Notes: generated by a model from the letters alone, not told the origin. Shown: positions 1-8,949, numbered from the stretch's first letter. The stretch is 64,000 nucleotides of DNA from Novosphingobium sp. SCN 66-18 (GCA_001725355.1 MEGD01000018.1:1-64000); one strand, 5' to 3'. A program made the numbers and translations.

Positions 1-114
1 CGCTGTGACGATGATTTCTTCGGTATCTGCCGATCCACCAGCAGACTGTGCGAAGGCGGGAGTTGCGACTGCCGACGCGCATACGCCAACAAGCAGGGAA
101 AGCTTGCCCCTCAT
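1..114 (-). CDS. TonB-dependent receptor, N-terminal fragment (runs off window)
   Basis: Only the first 38 codons lie in the window, read on the reverse strand from an ATG at 114. They give a classic signal peptide (MRGKLSLLVGVCASAVATPA followed by FAQ) and then a Ser/Gly-rich linker leading to E-E-I-I-V-T-A. That is the start of the TonB-box/plug region seen in the complete receptors of this window. The product should be an outer-membrane active transporter for a siderophore, glycan or hydrophobic substrate, energised by TonB-ExbBD. The substrate cannot be inferred from this stub. It is divergent from ribB, and the two share the intervening 229 bp. Confidence 0.8.
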   Translation of the reverse strand, partial: MRGKLSLLVGVCASAVATPAFAQSAGGSADTEEIIVTA

Positions 115-343
115 AGCTCAGACCTCTCTCTCCAGCGGTGCCCCTCGTTGATGTGGGCTACCCCGGATCACAGGACATAACGAGCGGGATTCCTTGTCAA
201 TGGCCAATTCGCATTGGAGCCTTGCCGTAGCGGCAACCCATTCGGCGCGTGATTTTAATGACACAGTTAACTGAAATTTTCGCGATATTACGATGTCACA
301 TTCCCCGCTTGCACTACACACTACAATGTGAAATACGCGAATC
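115..343. promoter_or_regulatory. Divergent intergenic region upstream of ribB and a TonB receptor
   Basis: This AT-richer stretch separates two divergent genes. It holds nested inverted repeats next to the ribB start: TTCGCG (279-284) pairs with CGCGAA (336-341), and TCACATT (296-302) pairs with AATGTGA (325-331). A TACAAT at 322-327 could be a -10 box, but no well-spaced -35 box was found. I looked for the conserved core of an FMN riboswitch, common upstream of ribB in other bacteria, and did not see one. The inverted repeats are a candidate operator, possibly for the HTH domain carried by RibB itself; that link is inference. Confidence 0.4.
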
Positions 344-1609
344 ATGTCTACTGACCTCATCGAACGCATCCGCCGACTCATCGTCGATGGCGGCATGTCC
401 CGCTCGGGCCTCGCACGTGCCGCTGGCCTCCACGCCAACACCCTGCGCGACGTGACCCAGCCGAACTGGAACCCCACGGCGGACACGCTTGCGAAGCTGG
501 AGCGCGTCCTCAGCGAGAGCGACGATGCGCCGGCGCTCGTTCCCATCGAGGAGATCATCGAGGAAGCGCGCAACGGCCGGATGTTCATCCTGGTCGATGA
601 CGAGGATCGCGAGAACGAGGGCGATCTCGTCATCCCCGCGCAGATGGCTACGCCCGACGCGATCAATTTCATGGCCACGCACGGACGCGGACTGATCTGC
701 CTCACGCTCACCCGCGCGCGCTGCGAACAGCTCGGCCTGGAACTGATGAGCCGCAACAACGGCACGCGCCACGAAACCGCCTTCACCGTCTCGATCGAAG
801 CCCGCGAAGGAGTGACCACCGGCATTTCCGCCGGCGATCGCGCCCGCACCGTCGCCGTCGCCATCGATGCCGGCAAGACCCGCGACGACATCGTCACTCC
901 GGGCCACGTCTTCCCGCTGATCGCGCGCGATGGCGGCGTGCTGGTGCGCGCCGGCCATACCGAGGCGGCGGTCGACATCTCGCGCCTTGCCGGTCTCAAT
1001 CCCTCGGGCGTGATCTGCGAGATCATGCGCGATGACGGCACCATGGCGCGCATGGACGATCTCGTGCCTTTCGCCCGCCGCCACGGCCTCAAGATCGGCA
1101 CGATCCGCGATCTGATCGAATACCGCCGCCGGCATGATCACCTTGTCACCAAGGTGGCCGAGGTGCCCTTCACGTCGGACTACGGCGGTGACTGGCGCCT
1201 GCTCACCTATCGCAACAAGGTCGACGGCACCGAAAGCCTCGTGCTCCAGAAGGGCCAGGTCATCCCCGGCGAACCGACCCTGACCCGCGTCCACACCTTC
1301 TCCGCCTTCCACGACCTGCTGGGTCAGCCCGGCCCGCGCAAGCGCACGCTCCAGCGCGCGATGGTGGAAATGGGCAAGGCCGGCGGCGGCGTGATCGTGC
1401 TGCTGTTCAATCCGCCGGAAGCCGATCCGGCGCGCGGTGGCGGCGGCGGACCGGACATGGACCTGCGCAGCTACGGCATCGGGGCGCAAATCCTGGCCGA
1501 TCTTGGCGTACACGACATGACGCTGCTATCGAACGCCCACCGCAACGTCGTGGCCATCGAAGGCTATGGCCTCAATATCGTCGGCGAGCAGCCGATCCCC
1601 GAGGAGTAA
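344..1609 (+). CDS. ribB: HTH-RibB-RibA-like protein: 3,4-dihydroxy-2-butanone 4-phosphate synthase
   Basis: The 421-residue product makes the four-carbon unit of riboflavin (ribulose 5-phosphate to 3,4-dihydroxy-2-butanone 4-phosphate plus formate) in the cytoplasm. Three parts are visible. Residues 1-58 look like an XRE/Cro-type helix-turn-helix (GMSRSGLARAAGLHANTLRD). Residues about 67-275 are a full RibB domain with the acidic motif DDEDRENEGD and R-A-G-H-T-E-A. Residues about 280-421 resemble GTP cyclohydrolase II (RSYGIGAQILADLGV, then GYGLNIV near the end) but lack the three zinc-binding cysteines and the R-V-H-S-E-C-L-T-G-D core. The C-terminal part is therefore probably not an active RibA, and the cell should carry another ribA. 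The HTH fusion is unusual. ribH follows after 6 bp. Confidence 0.9.
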   Translation: MSTDLIERIRRLIVDGGMSRSGLARAAGLHANTLRDVTQPNWNPTADTLAKLERVLSESDDAPALVPIEEIIEEARNGRMFILVDDEDRENEGDLVIPAQMATPDAINFMATHGRGLICLTLTRARCEQLGLELMSRNNGTRHETAFTVSIEAREGVTTGISAGDRARTVAVAIDAGKTRDDIVTPGHVFPLIARDGGVLVRAGHTEAAVDISRLAGLNPSGVICEIMRDDGTMARMDDLVPFARRHGLKIGTIRDLIEYRRRHDHLVTKVAEVPFTSDYGGDWRLLTYRNKVDGTESLVLQKGQVIPGEPTLTRVHTFSAFHDLLGQPGPRKRTLQRAMVEMGKAGGGVIVLLFNPPEADPARGGGGGPDMDLRSYGIGAQILADLGVHDMTLLSNAHRNVVAIEGYGLNIVGEQPIPEE

Positions 1610-1615
1610 TCGGCC

Positions 1616-2035
1616 GTGGCCAAGTTCCTGATTGTCGAAGCCCGTTTCTACGACCACCTCAACGACATGCTGATCGCGGGCGCCAGGGCCGCGCTCAAGG
1701 CGGCCGGCCACAAGGCCGAAGTCATCACCGTTCCCGGCGCGCTGGAAATCCCCGGCGCGATCGCGCTGGCAGACCAGAGCGGGGACTATGATGGCTATGT
1801 CGCCATCGGCGTGGTGATCCGGGGCGAAACCTACCACTTCGAGATCGTCGCCGGCGAAAGCGCGCGCGGCATCATGGCGCTGACCATGGACGGCGTCGCC
1901 ATCGGCAACGGCATCCTCACCGTCGAGAACGAGGCGCAGGCGATCGTCCGTGCCGATCCCGCGCAGAAGGACAAGGGTGGCGAGGCTGCCAAGGCCGCGC
2001 TTGCCCTCCTCGCGCTCAGGGAACGCTTCGCATGA
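1616..2035 (+). CDS. ribH: 6,7-dimethyl-8-ribityllumazine synthase
   Basis: Lumazine synthase condenses the RibB product with 5-amino-6-ribitylaminouracil, the penultimate step of riboflavin synthesis, usually as a 60-mer or smaller oligomer. The 139-residue length is slightly below the usual 150-160. Diagnostic motifs are [22 protein letters not shown] (with the conserved catalytic His) and GILTVEN. The start is GTG at 1616, six bases after the ribB stop, giving [11 protein letters not shown]; no ATG in this frame would keep the first beta strand. The stop overlaps the next ATG by four bases (ATGA), so ribB, ribH and the aldo/keto reductase form one transcription unit. Confidence 0.93.
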   Translation: MAKFLIVEARFYDHLNDMLIAGARAALKAAGHKAEVITVPGALEIPGAIALADQSGDYDGYVAIGVVIRGETYHFEIVAGESARGIMALTMDGVAIGNGILTVENEAQAIVRADPAQKDKGGEAAKAALALLALRERFA

Positions 2036-2961
2036 GCGGCAAGCATCCTTCGCTGTCGGGCATCCCCCTCGTTCTGGGCGGCAACGTCTTCGGCTGGACG
2101 ATCGATCGTGACCGCAGCTTCGAAGTGCTGGACGCCTTCTACGAGAACGGCGGCCGGATGATCGATACGGCCGAAGGCTATTCGGCCTGGGTTCCCGGCC
2201 ACAAGGGCGGCGAAAGCGAAACCGTCATCGGCGAATGGCTGGAATCGCGCGGCGTGCGCAAGCACATGCGCATCGCCACCAAGACCAACATGGCCGGCGA
2301 GCCCGGCGGCCTTGCTCCGGCGCGCCTGCTCGAACGCTGCCAGGCTTCGCTCGAACGGCTGCGCACCGATTATATCGACCTGTACTACGCCCACCGCGAC
2401 GAAGAGCAGACCCCGCAGGCCGAAGTGGCCGAAGGATTCAAGGCGCTGTTCGACCGGAAGCTGATCCGCGAGGCGGGCGCTTCCAACTTCGCGCTCGATC
2501 GGCTGGCTTCGGCGCAGAAGGCGGCGGAAGCAGCCGGCGCGCCGGCCTATGGCGTGCTGCAGAACCAGTACAACCTGCTCGAACGCGATGCCTATCCGCC
2601 CGAACTGCAGGCGTTCTGCGTCCAGAATGACGTGGCGATGCTGCCGTTCTTCGGCCTTGCCAGCGGCTTCCTGACGGGCAAGTACCGCAAGGACGCCGAT
2701 TTCGCGCGCTACCCGCGCGGCGAAGGGCTGCGCAAGTATGCCGAACCGGGCAAGCGGCTGCTGCCGGTGATGGACCGCATCGCCGCCGAAACCGAGGCCA
2801 CGCTCGGCCAGGTCGCGCTGGCATGGCTTCTGGCCCAGCCCGGCATTGCCGCGCCGATCGCCAGCGCCACCACCGCCGATCAGGTCGACGATCTGGTCGA
2901 GGCGATGGAACTGGAACTGAGCGCGGCGCAGGTTGCCGCGCTGACGAAGGCGCTCGACTGA
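2032..2961 (+). CDS. Aldo/keto reductase
   Basis: The 309-residue protein has the NAD(P)H-dependent (beta/alpha)8-barrel aldo/keto reductase pattern. The catalytic tetrad is visible: Asp45 and Tyr50 in IDTAEGY, Lys84 in ATKTN, and His121 in YYAHRDE. The subfamily resembles the YajO/Tas-like bacterial reductases that act on aldehydes and ketones; the physiological substrate is unknown. Translation starts inside the ribH stop codon (ATGA). The gene belongs to the riboflavin operon by position, although no riboflavin-pathway role is known for it. The C-terminal helices ([19 protein letters not shown]) include the usual cofactor-binding loop. Confidence 0.88.
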   Translation: MSGKHPSLSGIPLVLGGNVFGWTIDRDRSFEVLDAFYENGGRMIDTAEGYSAWVPGHKGGESETVIGEWLESRGVRKHMRIATKTNMAGEPGGLAPARLLERCQASLERLRTDYIDLYYAHRDEEQTPQAEVAEGFKALFDRKLIREAGASNFALDRLASAQKAAEAAGAPAYGVLQNQYNLLERDAYPPELQAFCVQNDVAMLPFFGLASGFLTGKYRKDADFARYPRGEGLRKYAEPGKRLLPVMDRIAAETEATLGQVALAWLLAQPGIAAPIASATTADQVDDLVEAMELELSAAQVAALTKALD

Positions 2962-2971
2962 GACCGCTGCG

Positions 2972-2990
2972 AGGGGCCTACGAGGCCCCT
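2972..2990. terminator. Candidate bidirectional hairpin between convergent genes
   Basis: AGGGGCC at 2972-2978 pairs with GGCCCCT at 2984-2990 around a 5-base loop. It sits between the convergent ends of the aldo/keto reductase and the reverse-strand lipocalin-like gene. There is no T tract, so termination efficiency is uncertain. Confidence 0.45.
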
Positions 2991-2998
2991 TGCCGGCT

Positions 2999-4081
2999 TC
3001 AGGCCACGTCCATGCCTTGCAGCCCCATCGGGGCATAAGGACCAAGGACAAGCTGCTCGAACACGCCCACGCCTCCCTCGCCGGCGCTGGTCGTCACTCT
3101 GGACACGATCTGGACGTGGAAGTTGTCCGGCCGGGCGGGATCGCAGGCCGCCAGGTCGATGTCCTCGCGCTCGACCGCCAGCGGCCCGTGGTACAGCCCG
3201 TGGCCCCATGTGGGCGAGGTATAGCCGATTCCGCGCATCTGGAAGCGCACCAGCGGCTCGAACGACACCGTCAGCGGCCCTTCCGGCGTGGCGATGTCCA
3301 GCTTGCCCGAAGCCGGCCAGCGCGAGCCCGCCACCAGCGGAGATACCAGGGTTGCCGAAGGCGTTTCGTAGTGATCGTGCGCGCCGGCGCCATCCGGAGC
3401 GATTACCGCCCGCGTGTTCCAGGGTGCGCCGTTCATGTCCGCGTTGATGTGGTAGAACAGGCTGCGATCCGGCAGGTTGATCGGCGTCCATTGCCAGAAG
3501 AACGTTGGAACCACGCCGTGGCCGAACGGTTGCGTATCGCTGCTGCCCACCGGGCGCACGCCCCAGCTGCGATCGCGCGTGCCGGCCGTCTGGGGGTGCA
3601 GCGCCCCGCGCACGCCGTCCACTTCCACCCAGCCTTCGTAGTGCCCGTTCTGCGTCAGCCGCGTATAGTCCATGAACGCGCGCGGCCCGATACGGAACGT
3701 GAAGCGCGGCTCCTCGATTGGAAACGCGCGGCCGGTGAAGGCCAGTTCCGCCGCGATCCCCTCCCCGTTGACGCGCACCACCAGCTTCTGGAGCGGCTCG
3801 ACCACCTCGATCGAGATCGGCCCGACCGTCAGATCGAACCGTTCCATGTTCAGTTCGCGCGACGCATGAAGACAGTGCTGGATACCATTGCGAATATAGG
3901 AGAAATGGGCATCCGCCACGTTCAGGTGCGGATAGATGCCAAAGGCCACCGCGAAGAAGCCTGAGCCGTCCGGGGCATAGCCGTTGAAGAAATAGCGATC
4001 GTAGAAATTCCGGTCCGTGCCGGCATAGGCGACGGGCTCGGGCGTCTGGTGCAGCGGAAAGTCATCGCCCTTGGTCAGCAT
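2999..4081 (-). CDS. Conserved protein of the lipocalin-like AttH/CrtC-related type
   Basis: The product has 360 residues and no signal peptide or membrane segment. It is rich in aromatic beta strands and carries G-T-R-D-R-S-W-G-V-R-P near residue 185. That motif resembles the conserved D-x-S-W-G-x-R of the AttH/CrtC (hydroxyneurosporene synthase) lipocalin-like superfamily and of the DUF7064/7065-type proteins often found with lipid or steroid catabolism in actinobacteria and sphingomonads. The assignment is by motif only and no reaction can be claimed. Its ATG overlaps the end of the upstream phosphotransferase gene by 7 bp, so the two are almost certainly cotranscribed and probably act on the same compound. 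Confidence 0.6.
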   Translation of the reverse strand: MLTKGDDFPLHQTPEPVAYAGTDRNFYDRYFFNGYAPDGSGFFAVAFGIYPHLNVADAHFSYIRNGIQHCLHASRELNMERFDLTVGPISIEVVEPLQKLVVRVNGEGIAAELAFTGRAFPIEEPRFTFRIGPRAFMDYTRLTQNGHYEGWVEVDGVRGALHPQTAGTRDRSWGVRPVGSSDTQPFGHGVVPTFFWQWTPINLPDRSLFYHINADMNGAPWNTRAVIAPDGAGAHDHYETPSATLVSPLVAGSRWPASGKLDIATPEGPLTVSFEPLVRFQMRGIGYTSPTWGHGLYHGPLAVEREDIDLAACDPARPDNFHVQIVSRVTTSAGEGGVGVFEQLVLGPYAPMGLQGMDVA

Positions 4082-5169
4082 GTTCCGGTCTCCAGGAAGT
4101 GGCGCAGCGCGCCGATACTGTCATGGTCGAGCGCCAGTTCGCAGGCCCCCCTTGCCATCGACAGGAAATTCTCGTCTCCGCGCGGGGTCCGCACCACGAA
4201 GGCGGCGCTGAACACGGCCGTGGACACGCCGTGGAGCGCGCCCAGACGATAGCGCGTCCAGATCGCCTCGCGCGCGGTGGGCACGCCACGCCGGCTCATC
4301 TCGGCGCAATAGAGGTCGAGCAGTTCGTCCTCGTGCGGGCGGCGCAAGGCGCTGCCGATGCCGCATCCCATGAAATAGCCGACGTCGGTCAACCCGCAGC
4401 CAATCCCCGTCGTCTGCCAGTCCACGATCGCAATCGGTTCGGTGCCGTTGCCCACGCCGAACAGCATGTTATCGAGCCGGAAATCGCCGTGTACCAGGCC
4501 CGGATCGGGCAGCACGCGGCCGAACCAGCCGCCGATCAGTGCGTTGAGTTCGTCGCAAATCCGCATGAGTTCCGGCGCCAATTGCCCGTCATACCGTTCG
4601 CGGAACACCGCATGAGCCTGCGGATAGAGCGCGGCCATCTGTCCGGTCAGTGCCGGATTGGGCTGGAAGCAGGGCTGGCCCAGAATGGCGGGGTGGTTGC
4701 GGCTGGGGGCGTGGATCGCCGCCGCCTGACCAATCGCCGCGCGCGCATGGTCGATATCGCAGCCATGCAACTGGTTGCCCCCGCGCTGCGGCGCCAGGTC
4801 CTCGAACAGCAGGACGAATTCCTGCCCGTTTTCATCCACTTCCGCGGCAAAGGTGCGAGGAACTCTCGCATCCAGCAATTCCGCCACCTCGCGGTAGAAC
4901 GTCACTTCCTTGGTATAGAGCTGCAGCGTCGCGGCTGTGCCACGGCTGGTTTCGTCGGCGGAGGCAAACTTGCCCGCCACCGTGGCTGGCCCCGCGCCCT
5001 CCCGGTCATAGGTCAAGGTGAAGCGCGCGGTATCGCCGACCTGGCCGGTGCCGATCGGCACCCACGCCATGCCGGTAACGCGCGCATCGCCCAGCACGCC
5101 GCTTGCCCGCAACCGCGCCTCCAGCCATCCCGCATCGACCTCGGCGGGCTTCCTTGGAAAATCGACCAT
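4075..5169 (-). CDS. Aminoglycoside/choline-kinase-type phosphotransferase
   Basis: This is a 364-residue protein-kinase-like small-molecule phosphotransferase of the APH/ACAD10 type. The catalytic Brenner motif GLVHGDFRLDNMLF and the metal-binding IVDWQTTGIGCGLTDVGYF are intact. Relatives are often encoded with acyl-CoA dehydrogenases, where they are thought to phosphorylate hydroxylated acyl substrates; a drug-resistance role is less likely here. The start at 5169 (MVDFPRKPAEVD) follows a GGGAGA ribosome-binding site; an upstream in-frame extension lacks one. A 16-bp near-palindrome at 5226-5241 lies 57 bp upstream and matches a site in the catabolic island, which suggests coregulation. Confidence 0.82.
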   Translation of the reverse strand: MVDFPRKPAEVDAGWLEARLRASGVLGDARVTGMAWVPIGTGQVGDTARFTLTYDREGAGPATVAGKFASADETSRGTAATLQLYTKEVTFYREVAELLDARVPRTFAAEVDENGQEFVLLFEDLAPQRGGNQLHGCDIDHARAAIGQAAAIHAPSRNHPAILGQPCFQPNPALTGQMAALYPQAHAVFRERYDGQLAPELMRICDELNALIGGWFGRVLPDPGLVHGDFRLDNMLFGVGNGTEPIAIVDWQTTGIGCGLTDVGYFMGCGIGSALRRPHEDELLDLYCAEMSRRGVPTAREAIWTRYRLGALHGVSTAVFSAAFVVRTPRGDENFLSMARGACELALDHDSIGALRHFLETGTC

Positions 5170-5225
5170 GTTCTTCTCTCCCGCCGACAAGCTGACAGAG
5201 ACAGAACCGCTTGTGAAGCGCGAAT

Positions 5226-5241
5226 TTAATTGATCGATTAA
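5226..5241. promoter_or_regulatory. Candidate operator, 16-bp near-palindrome (copy 1)
   Basis: TTAATTGATCGATTAA lies just upstream of the phosphotransferase operon. Read on the opposite strand it is TTAATCGATCAATTAA, which matches the site at 37431-37446 (TTAATCGATCAGTTAA) in 15 of 16 positions. AT-rich palindromes of this form suit a dimeric TetR-, MarR- or LacI-like repressor. No such regulator gene lies in the window. Confidence 0.55.
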
Positions 5242-5264
5242 CAAGCAATGCGCACCGGACAAAC

Positions 5265-5299
5265 AAAAAGGCCGGAGCGCGTCTGCGCCCGGCCCTTTT
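5265..5299 (-). terminator. Rho-independent terminator downstream of eno
   Basis: On the reverse strand a G/C-rich stem beginning AAAAGGGCCGGGCGCA folds back on GCGCTCCGGCC and ends in a run of five T, 38 bp past the eno stop. The plus-strand copy also has a T run. Confidence 0.8.
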
Positions 5300-5336
5300 G
5301 CCTGAACCGTCAGCCGGTTCGCGTCGAAAGGTCAGA

Positions 5337-6680
<1,344 letters not shown>

Positions 6681-6833
6681 CTATCGGCTGGAACCGGCGG
6701 GCGCAACCCGCGTTGGTGCATTGCAGCGGGACACCCCGTCGTGAATTCGCAGGCGCTTTGCCCAATGGCCCAGGATGCGCTAGTCGTTGTCACTGGGCCG
6801 GCCGGGCCTCACAGTTCGAAGGAAGACAGGAAA

Positions 6834-7403
6834 ATGGCCAAATCCACCGCCAAGGGCACCACCGCAGCCGCCGATGTCGCGGAAACCGTGACCGAAGCCG
6901 TCGACGAAGCGGCCGCCGCTGCGGAAACCGGCAAGTCGCGCTTCACCAAGGCGGTTGAAGACGCCAAGGCCAGCGCGGAAAAGCTGAAGGGCGAAGCGCT
7001 GGAGCGCGGAGCGGCCTACAAGACCACCGTGGCCGAAAAGGCCGGCGACTGGAGCGAAGACGCGAAGCTCTATGCCGGGCAAGCCAAGGAAAAGGCGATC
7101 TCGCTCGCCACCGACGGCAAGAGCAAGGCGAGCGACGCCTTGACGGTGCTCGGCAAGACCATTTCCGATACCGCCGGCACGATCGACGAGAAGCTGGGCG
7201 TGCAATATGGCGATTACGCCCGCACCGCCGCGCGCAGCATCCAGGAAACGGCGGCCAAGCTCGAATCGAAGGACGTTTCCGAACTCGGCAACGATGTGAA
7301 GGAATTCGTCCGCAAGAGCCCCGCCACCGCGATCGGCATCGCCGCCGTCGCCGGCTTCCTGCTGGCGCGCTTGGTGCGCGGGTCTGGCGACGGGGACGCG
7401 TAA
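6834..7403 (+). CDS. DUF883/YqjD-like membrane-anchored helical protein
   Basis: This 189-residue Ala/Lys/Glu-rich helical protein contains a long amphipathic or coiled-coil stretch (residues about 15-160). Its C-terminal transmembrane anchor is PATAIGIAAVAGFLLARLV, followed by Arg and acidic residues. The architecture matches the DUF883 (ElaB/YqjD/YgaM) family, whose E. coli members are inner-membrane proteins that bind ribosomes in stationary phase. The start ATG at 6834 follows GGAAGACAGG; a much longer open frame upstream is antisense to eno and not coding. It heads a run of four small envelope genes, and its promoter is probably in the 210-bp gap from eno. Confidence 0.72.
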   Translation: MAKSTAKGTTAAADVAETVTEAVDEAAAAAETGKSRFTKAVEDAKASAEKLKGEALERGAAYKTTVAEKAGDWSEDAKLYAGQAKEKAISLATDGKSKASDALTVLGKTISDTAGTIDEKLGVQYGDYARTAARSIQETAAKLESKDVSELGNDVKEFVRKSPATAIGIAAVAGFLLARLVRGSGDGDA

Positions 7404-7433
7404 GGGCAGAAACGCGCATCGCCCGAACGACGG

Positions 7434-7826
7434 ATGTCGTCCCCGCTCCCGCCCGAATCCGGCGCCGATGTGTCGACCGGTGAAGACGATGTTTCGTTGA
7501 CCGATACGTTGCGCGCGCTGATCGACGACGGCCAGACGCTTTTCGAGGCGGAAATGGCCTATGCCCGCGCGCGCGCCAGCTATGGCTGGGGCCGCGCGAA
7601 GGGTATCGTCGCGCTACTGCTGCTGGCGCTGGCCTTCGCGTTCTTTACGCTGGTGGCACTGGTGGTTGGCTTGCTGCTGGCGCTGACACCGCTGCTGACG
7701 CCGTGGGGCGCGCTGGCCGTGGTCGGACTGGGCCTGGGCGGGCTTGCCGCGCTGTGCTTCGCCACCGCCGTCCGCCGCTTTCGCAAGGCACGCGCCGCCC
7801 TTCTGGGCAAGGACACGGATTCATGA
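7434..7826 (+). CDS. Phage holin superfamily (YqjE-like) membrane protein
   Basis: The product is 130 residues. After an acidic N-terminal region, two hydrophobic helices (residues about 60-85 and 87-112) are joined by a short turn, and the C terminus is Arg/Lys-rich. This is the layout of the Phage_holin_3_6/YqjE family, which despite the name is chromosomal and not lytic. In E. coli yqjE lies directly after yqjD, as here, which supports both calls. The ATG at 7434 is 30 bp after the preceding stop, and the stop overlaps the next start (ATGA), indicating translational coupling. Confidence 0.7.
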   Translation: MSSPLPPESGADVSTGEDDVSLTDTLRALIDDGQTLFEAEMAYARARASYGWGRAKGIVALLLLALAFAFFTLVALVVGLLLALTPLLTPWGALAVVGLGLGGLAALCFATAVRRFRKARAALLGKDTDS

Positions 7827-8125
7827 GCGAGCTCCGGGATTCCGCCGTTCTCGAAGAGGCGCGCCTGTTGCGCGAGGAAGCCCGGCAACTGGTGCGAGGG
7901 GACATTTCCGCCCTGCGCGAAGGGCTGGCGGAGAAGCCGATCGGCCGTCGCATCCGGGAACATGCCGCCGGCGAAATCGTTGAAACGATCGACATGGCCC
8001 GCGATATCGCCAGCGAGAACAAGGCTGTGGTAGGCCTGACGATCGCGGCCGTTGCGGGGTGGCTGTTGCGCGCGCCACTGTCCCGCATCGCCGGGCGCTG
8101 GCTGGCCATTGCCCAAGGAGAATGA
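7823..8125 (+). CDS. Small single-pass membrane protein of the yqj-like cluster
   Basis: This is a 100-residue protein with a charged helical N-terminal two-thirds (SELRDSAVLEEARLLREEAR) and one hydrophobic helix near residues 74-88 (KAVVGLTIAAVAGWLL), followed by a basic tail. I do not recognise a named family. Position, size and composition suggest a partner of the flanking DUF883-like and holin-like proteins, similar to the short third member of the E. coli yqjCDE-K group. Its ATG lies inside the preceding stop codon. Confidence 0.6.
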   Translation: MSELRDSAVLEEARLLREEARQLVRGDISALREGLAEKPIGRRIREHAAGEIVETIDMARDIASENKAVVGLTIAAVAGWLLRAPLSRIAGRWLAIAQGE

Positions 8126-8126
8126 T

Positions 8127-8618
8127 GTGAGCGACAAGACGAAAACCGGCGAACAGGATCCCAACGCCGCCGTGCGCGAAAAGGTCGAGGCGGCGAAGGC
8201 GCGGGTGGCGGCTTCCGGCCCGGGCAAGACCGTGAAGACGCTCGTCGATGAACATCCCGTTGCCATGCTGGCGGGGGGCATACTGCTCGGCGCGCTGGTT
8301 GCCCGGGCATGGCCGAAGCGCCGTTCTGCGGCGCGGGAAGTCGTGGATTCGCGTCTGGGCAAACGCGCCGTGGCGCTGGCCGCGCTGGGTGCCGAAATCG
8401 CGTCGGCCTACGCTACCCGTGCCGCCGAAGCGGGGCGCGAGAGCGTGGCCAAGCTGGAAGACATTGGCGGTTCCGTGGGCGGCAAGATCGCGGAAGGTGG
8501 CGAAGAAGCGCGCAAGCGCGCCGCCGATCTGACCGAGGTGGCCGTATCGTCCGCTCGCGAGGCGGGGGAAACCGCGCTGCGCCGCCTTATCGAAATTGCG
8601 ACGAGATTGCGCAAATAA
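8127..8618 (+). CDS. DUF883-like helical membrane protein
   Basis: This 163-residue protein has a hydrophobic helix in the first half (PVAMLAGGILLGALVARAW, residues about 46-64) after a charged leader, then a long Ala/Glu/Arg-rich helix. It resembles a circularly rearranged version of the first gene in the cluster. The GTG start at 8127 lies one base after the preceding stop (TGATGTG) and has an upstream AAGGAGA. Function is unknown; an envelope or stationary-phase role is suggested only by the company it keeps. Confidence 0.6.
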   Translation: MSDKTKTGEQDPNAAVREKVEAAKARVAASGPGKTVKTLVDEHPVAMLAGGILLGALVARAWPKRRSAAREVVDSRLGKRAVALAALGAEIASAYATRAAEAGRESVAKLEDIGGSVGGKIAEGGEEARKRAADLTEVAVSSAREAGETALRRLIEIATRLRK

Positions 8619-8715
8619 CCCAAAAAGGGCTCGAATAAGCCATTTGTCGCACTTGCTATTCGCGCATCATTTTGTCAGTGGCACGCACGTTTCCTCCCCA
8701 ATGGAAAAGGCTGCC

Positions 8716-8937
8716 ATGCAGAAGCTGCACCTCGTTATGGGCGGGCGGGTCAAGGACCCCCAGGGCCTCGAATTCGTCGACCTCAGCAAGATCGACGTCG
8801 TGGGGGTGTTCCCCGACTATCACAGCGCCGAAGAAGCCTGGCGCGCTGCCGCACAGCGCACCGTGGACGATGCGGAAATGCGCTATGTGATCGTTCACTT
8901 GCACCGGCTGCTCGAACCGGAACTGCCCAAGGCCTGA
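8716..8937 (+). CDS. DUF4170-like small protein
   Basis: The 73-residue acidic protein begins MQKLHLVMGGRVKDPQGLEF and continues VDLSKIDVVGVFPDYHSAEEAWRAAAQ in two parts. This matches the short alphaproteobacterial family usually called DUF4170, whose function is unknown. I chose the ATG at 8716 because GGAAAAGG precedes it; an in-frame ATG at 8701 has only a pyrimidine-rich leader. It stands alone, followed 12 bp later by a strong terminator. Confidence 0.72.
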   Translation: MQKLHLVMGGRVKDPQGLEFVDLSKIDVVGVFPDYHSAEEAWRAAAQRTVDDAEMRYVIVHLHRLLEPELPKA

Positions 8938-8949
8938 AGCCGGGCAAAC

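Noticed and set aside
115-343. FMN riboswitch before ribB
   Set aside because: None of the conserved core elements of the RFN structure could be found in the 229-bp gap; a simple inverted repeat is present instead.
344-1609. Bifunctional RibBA (with active GTP cyclohydrolase II)
   Set aside because: The C-terminal region aligns with RibA in its last third, but the zinc-binding Cys residues and the R-V-H-S-E-C core are missing, so only RibB activity is called.
4075-5169. Aminoglycoside resistance gene
   Set aside because: It has the general phosphotransferase fold, but context and similarity to ACAD10-linked kinases favour a metabolic role.
7434-7826. Prophage holin
   Set aside because: Although the family name mentions holin, no endolysin or phage gene is nearby and the context matches the chromosomal yqjD-yqjE type cluster.
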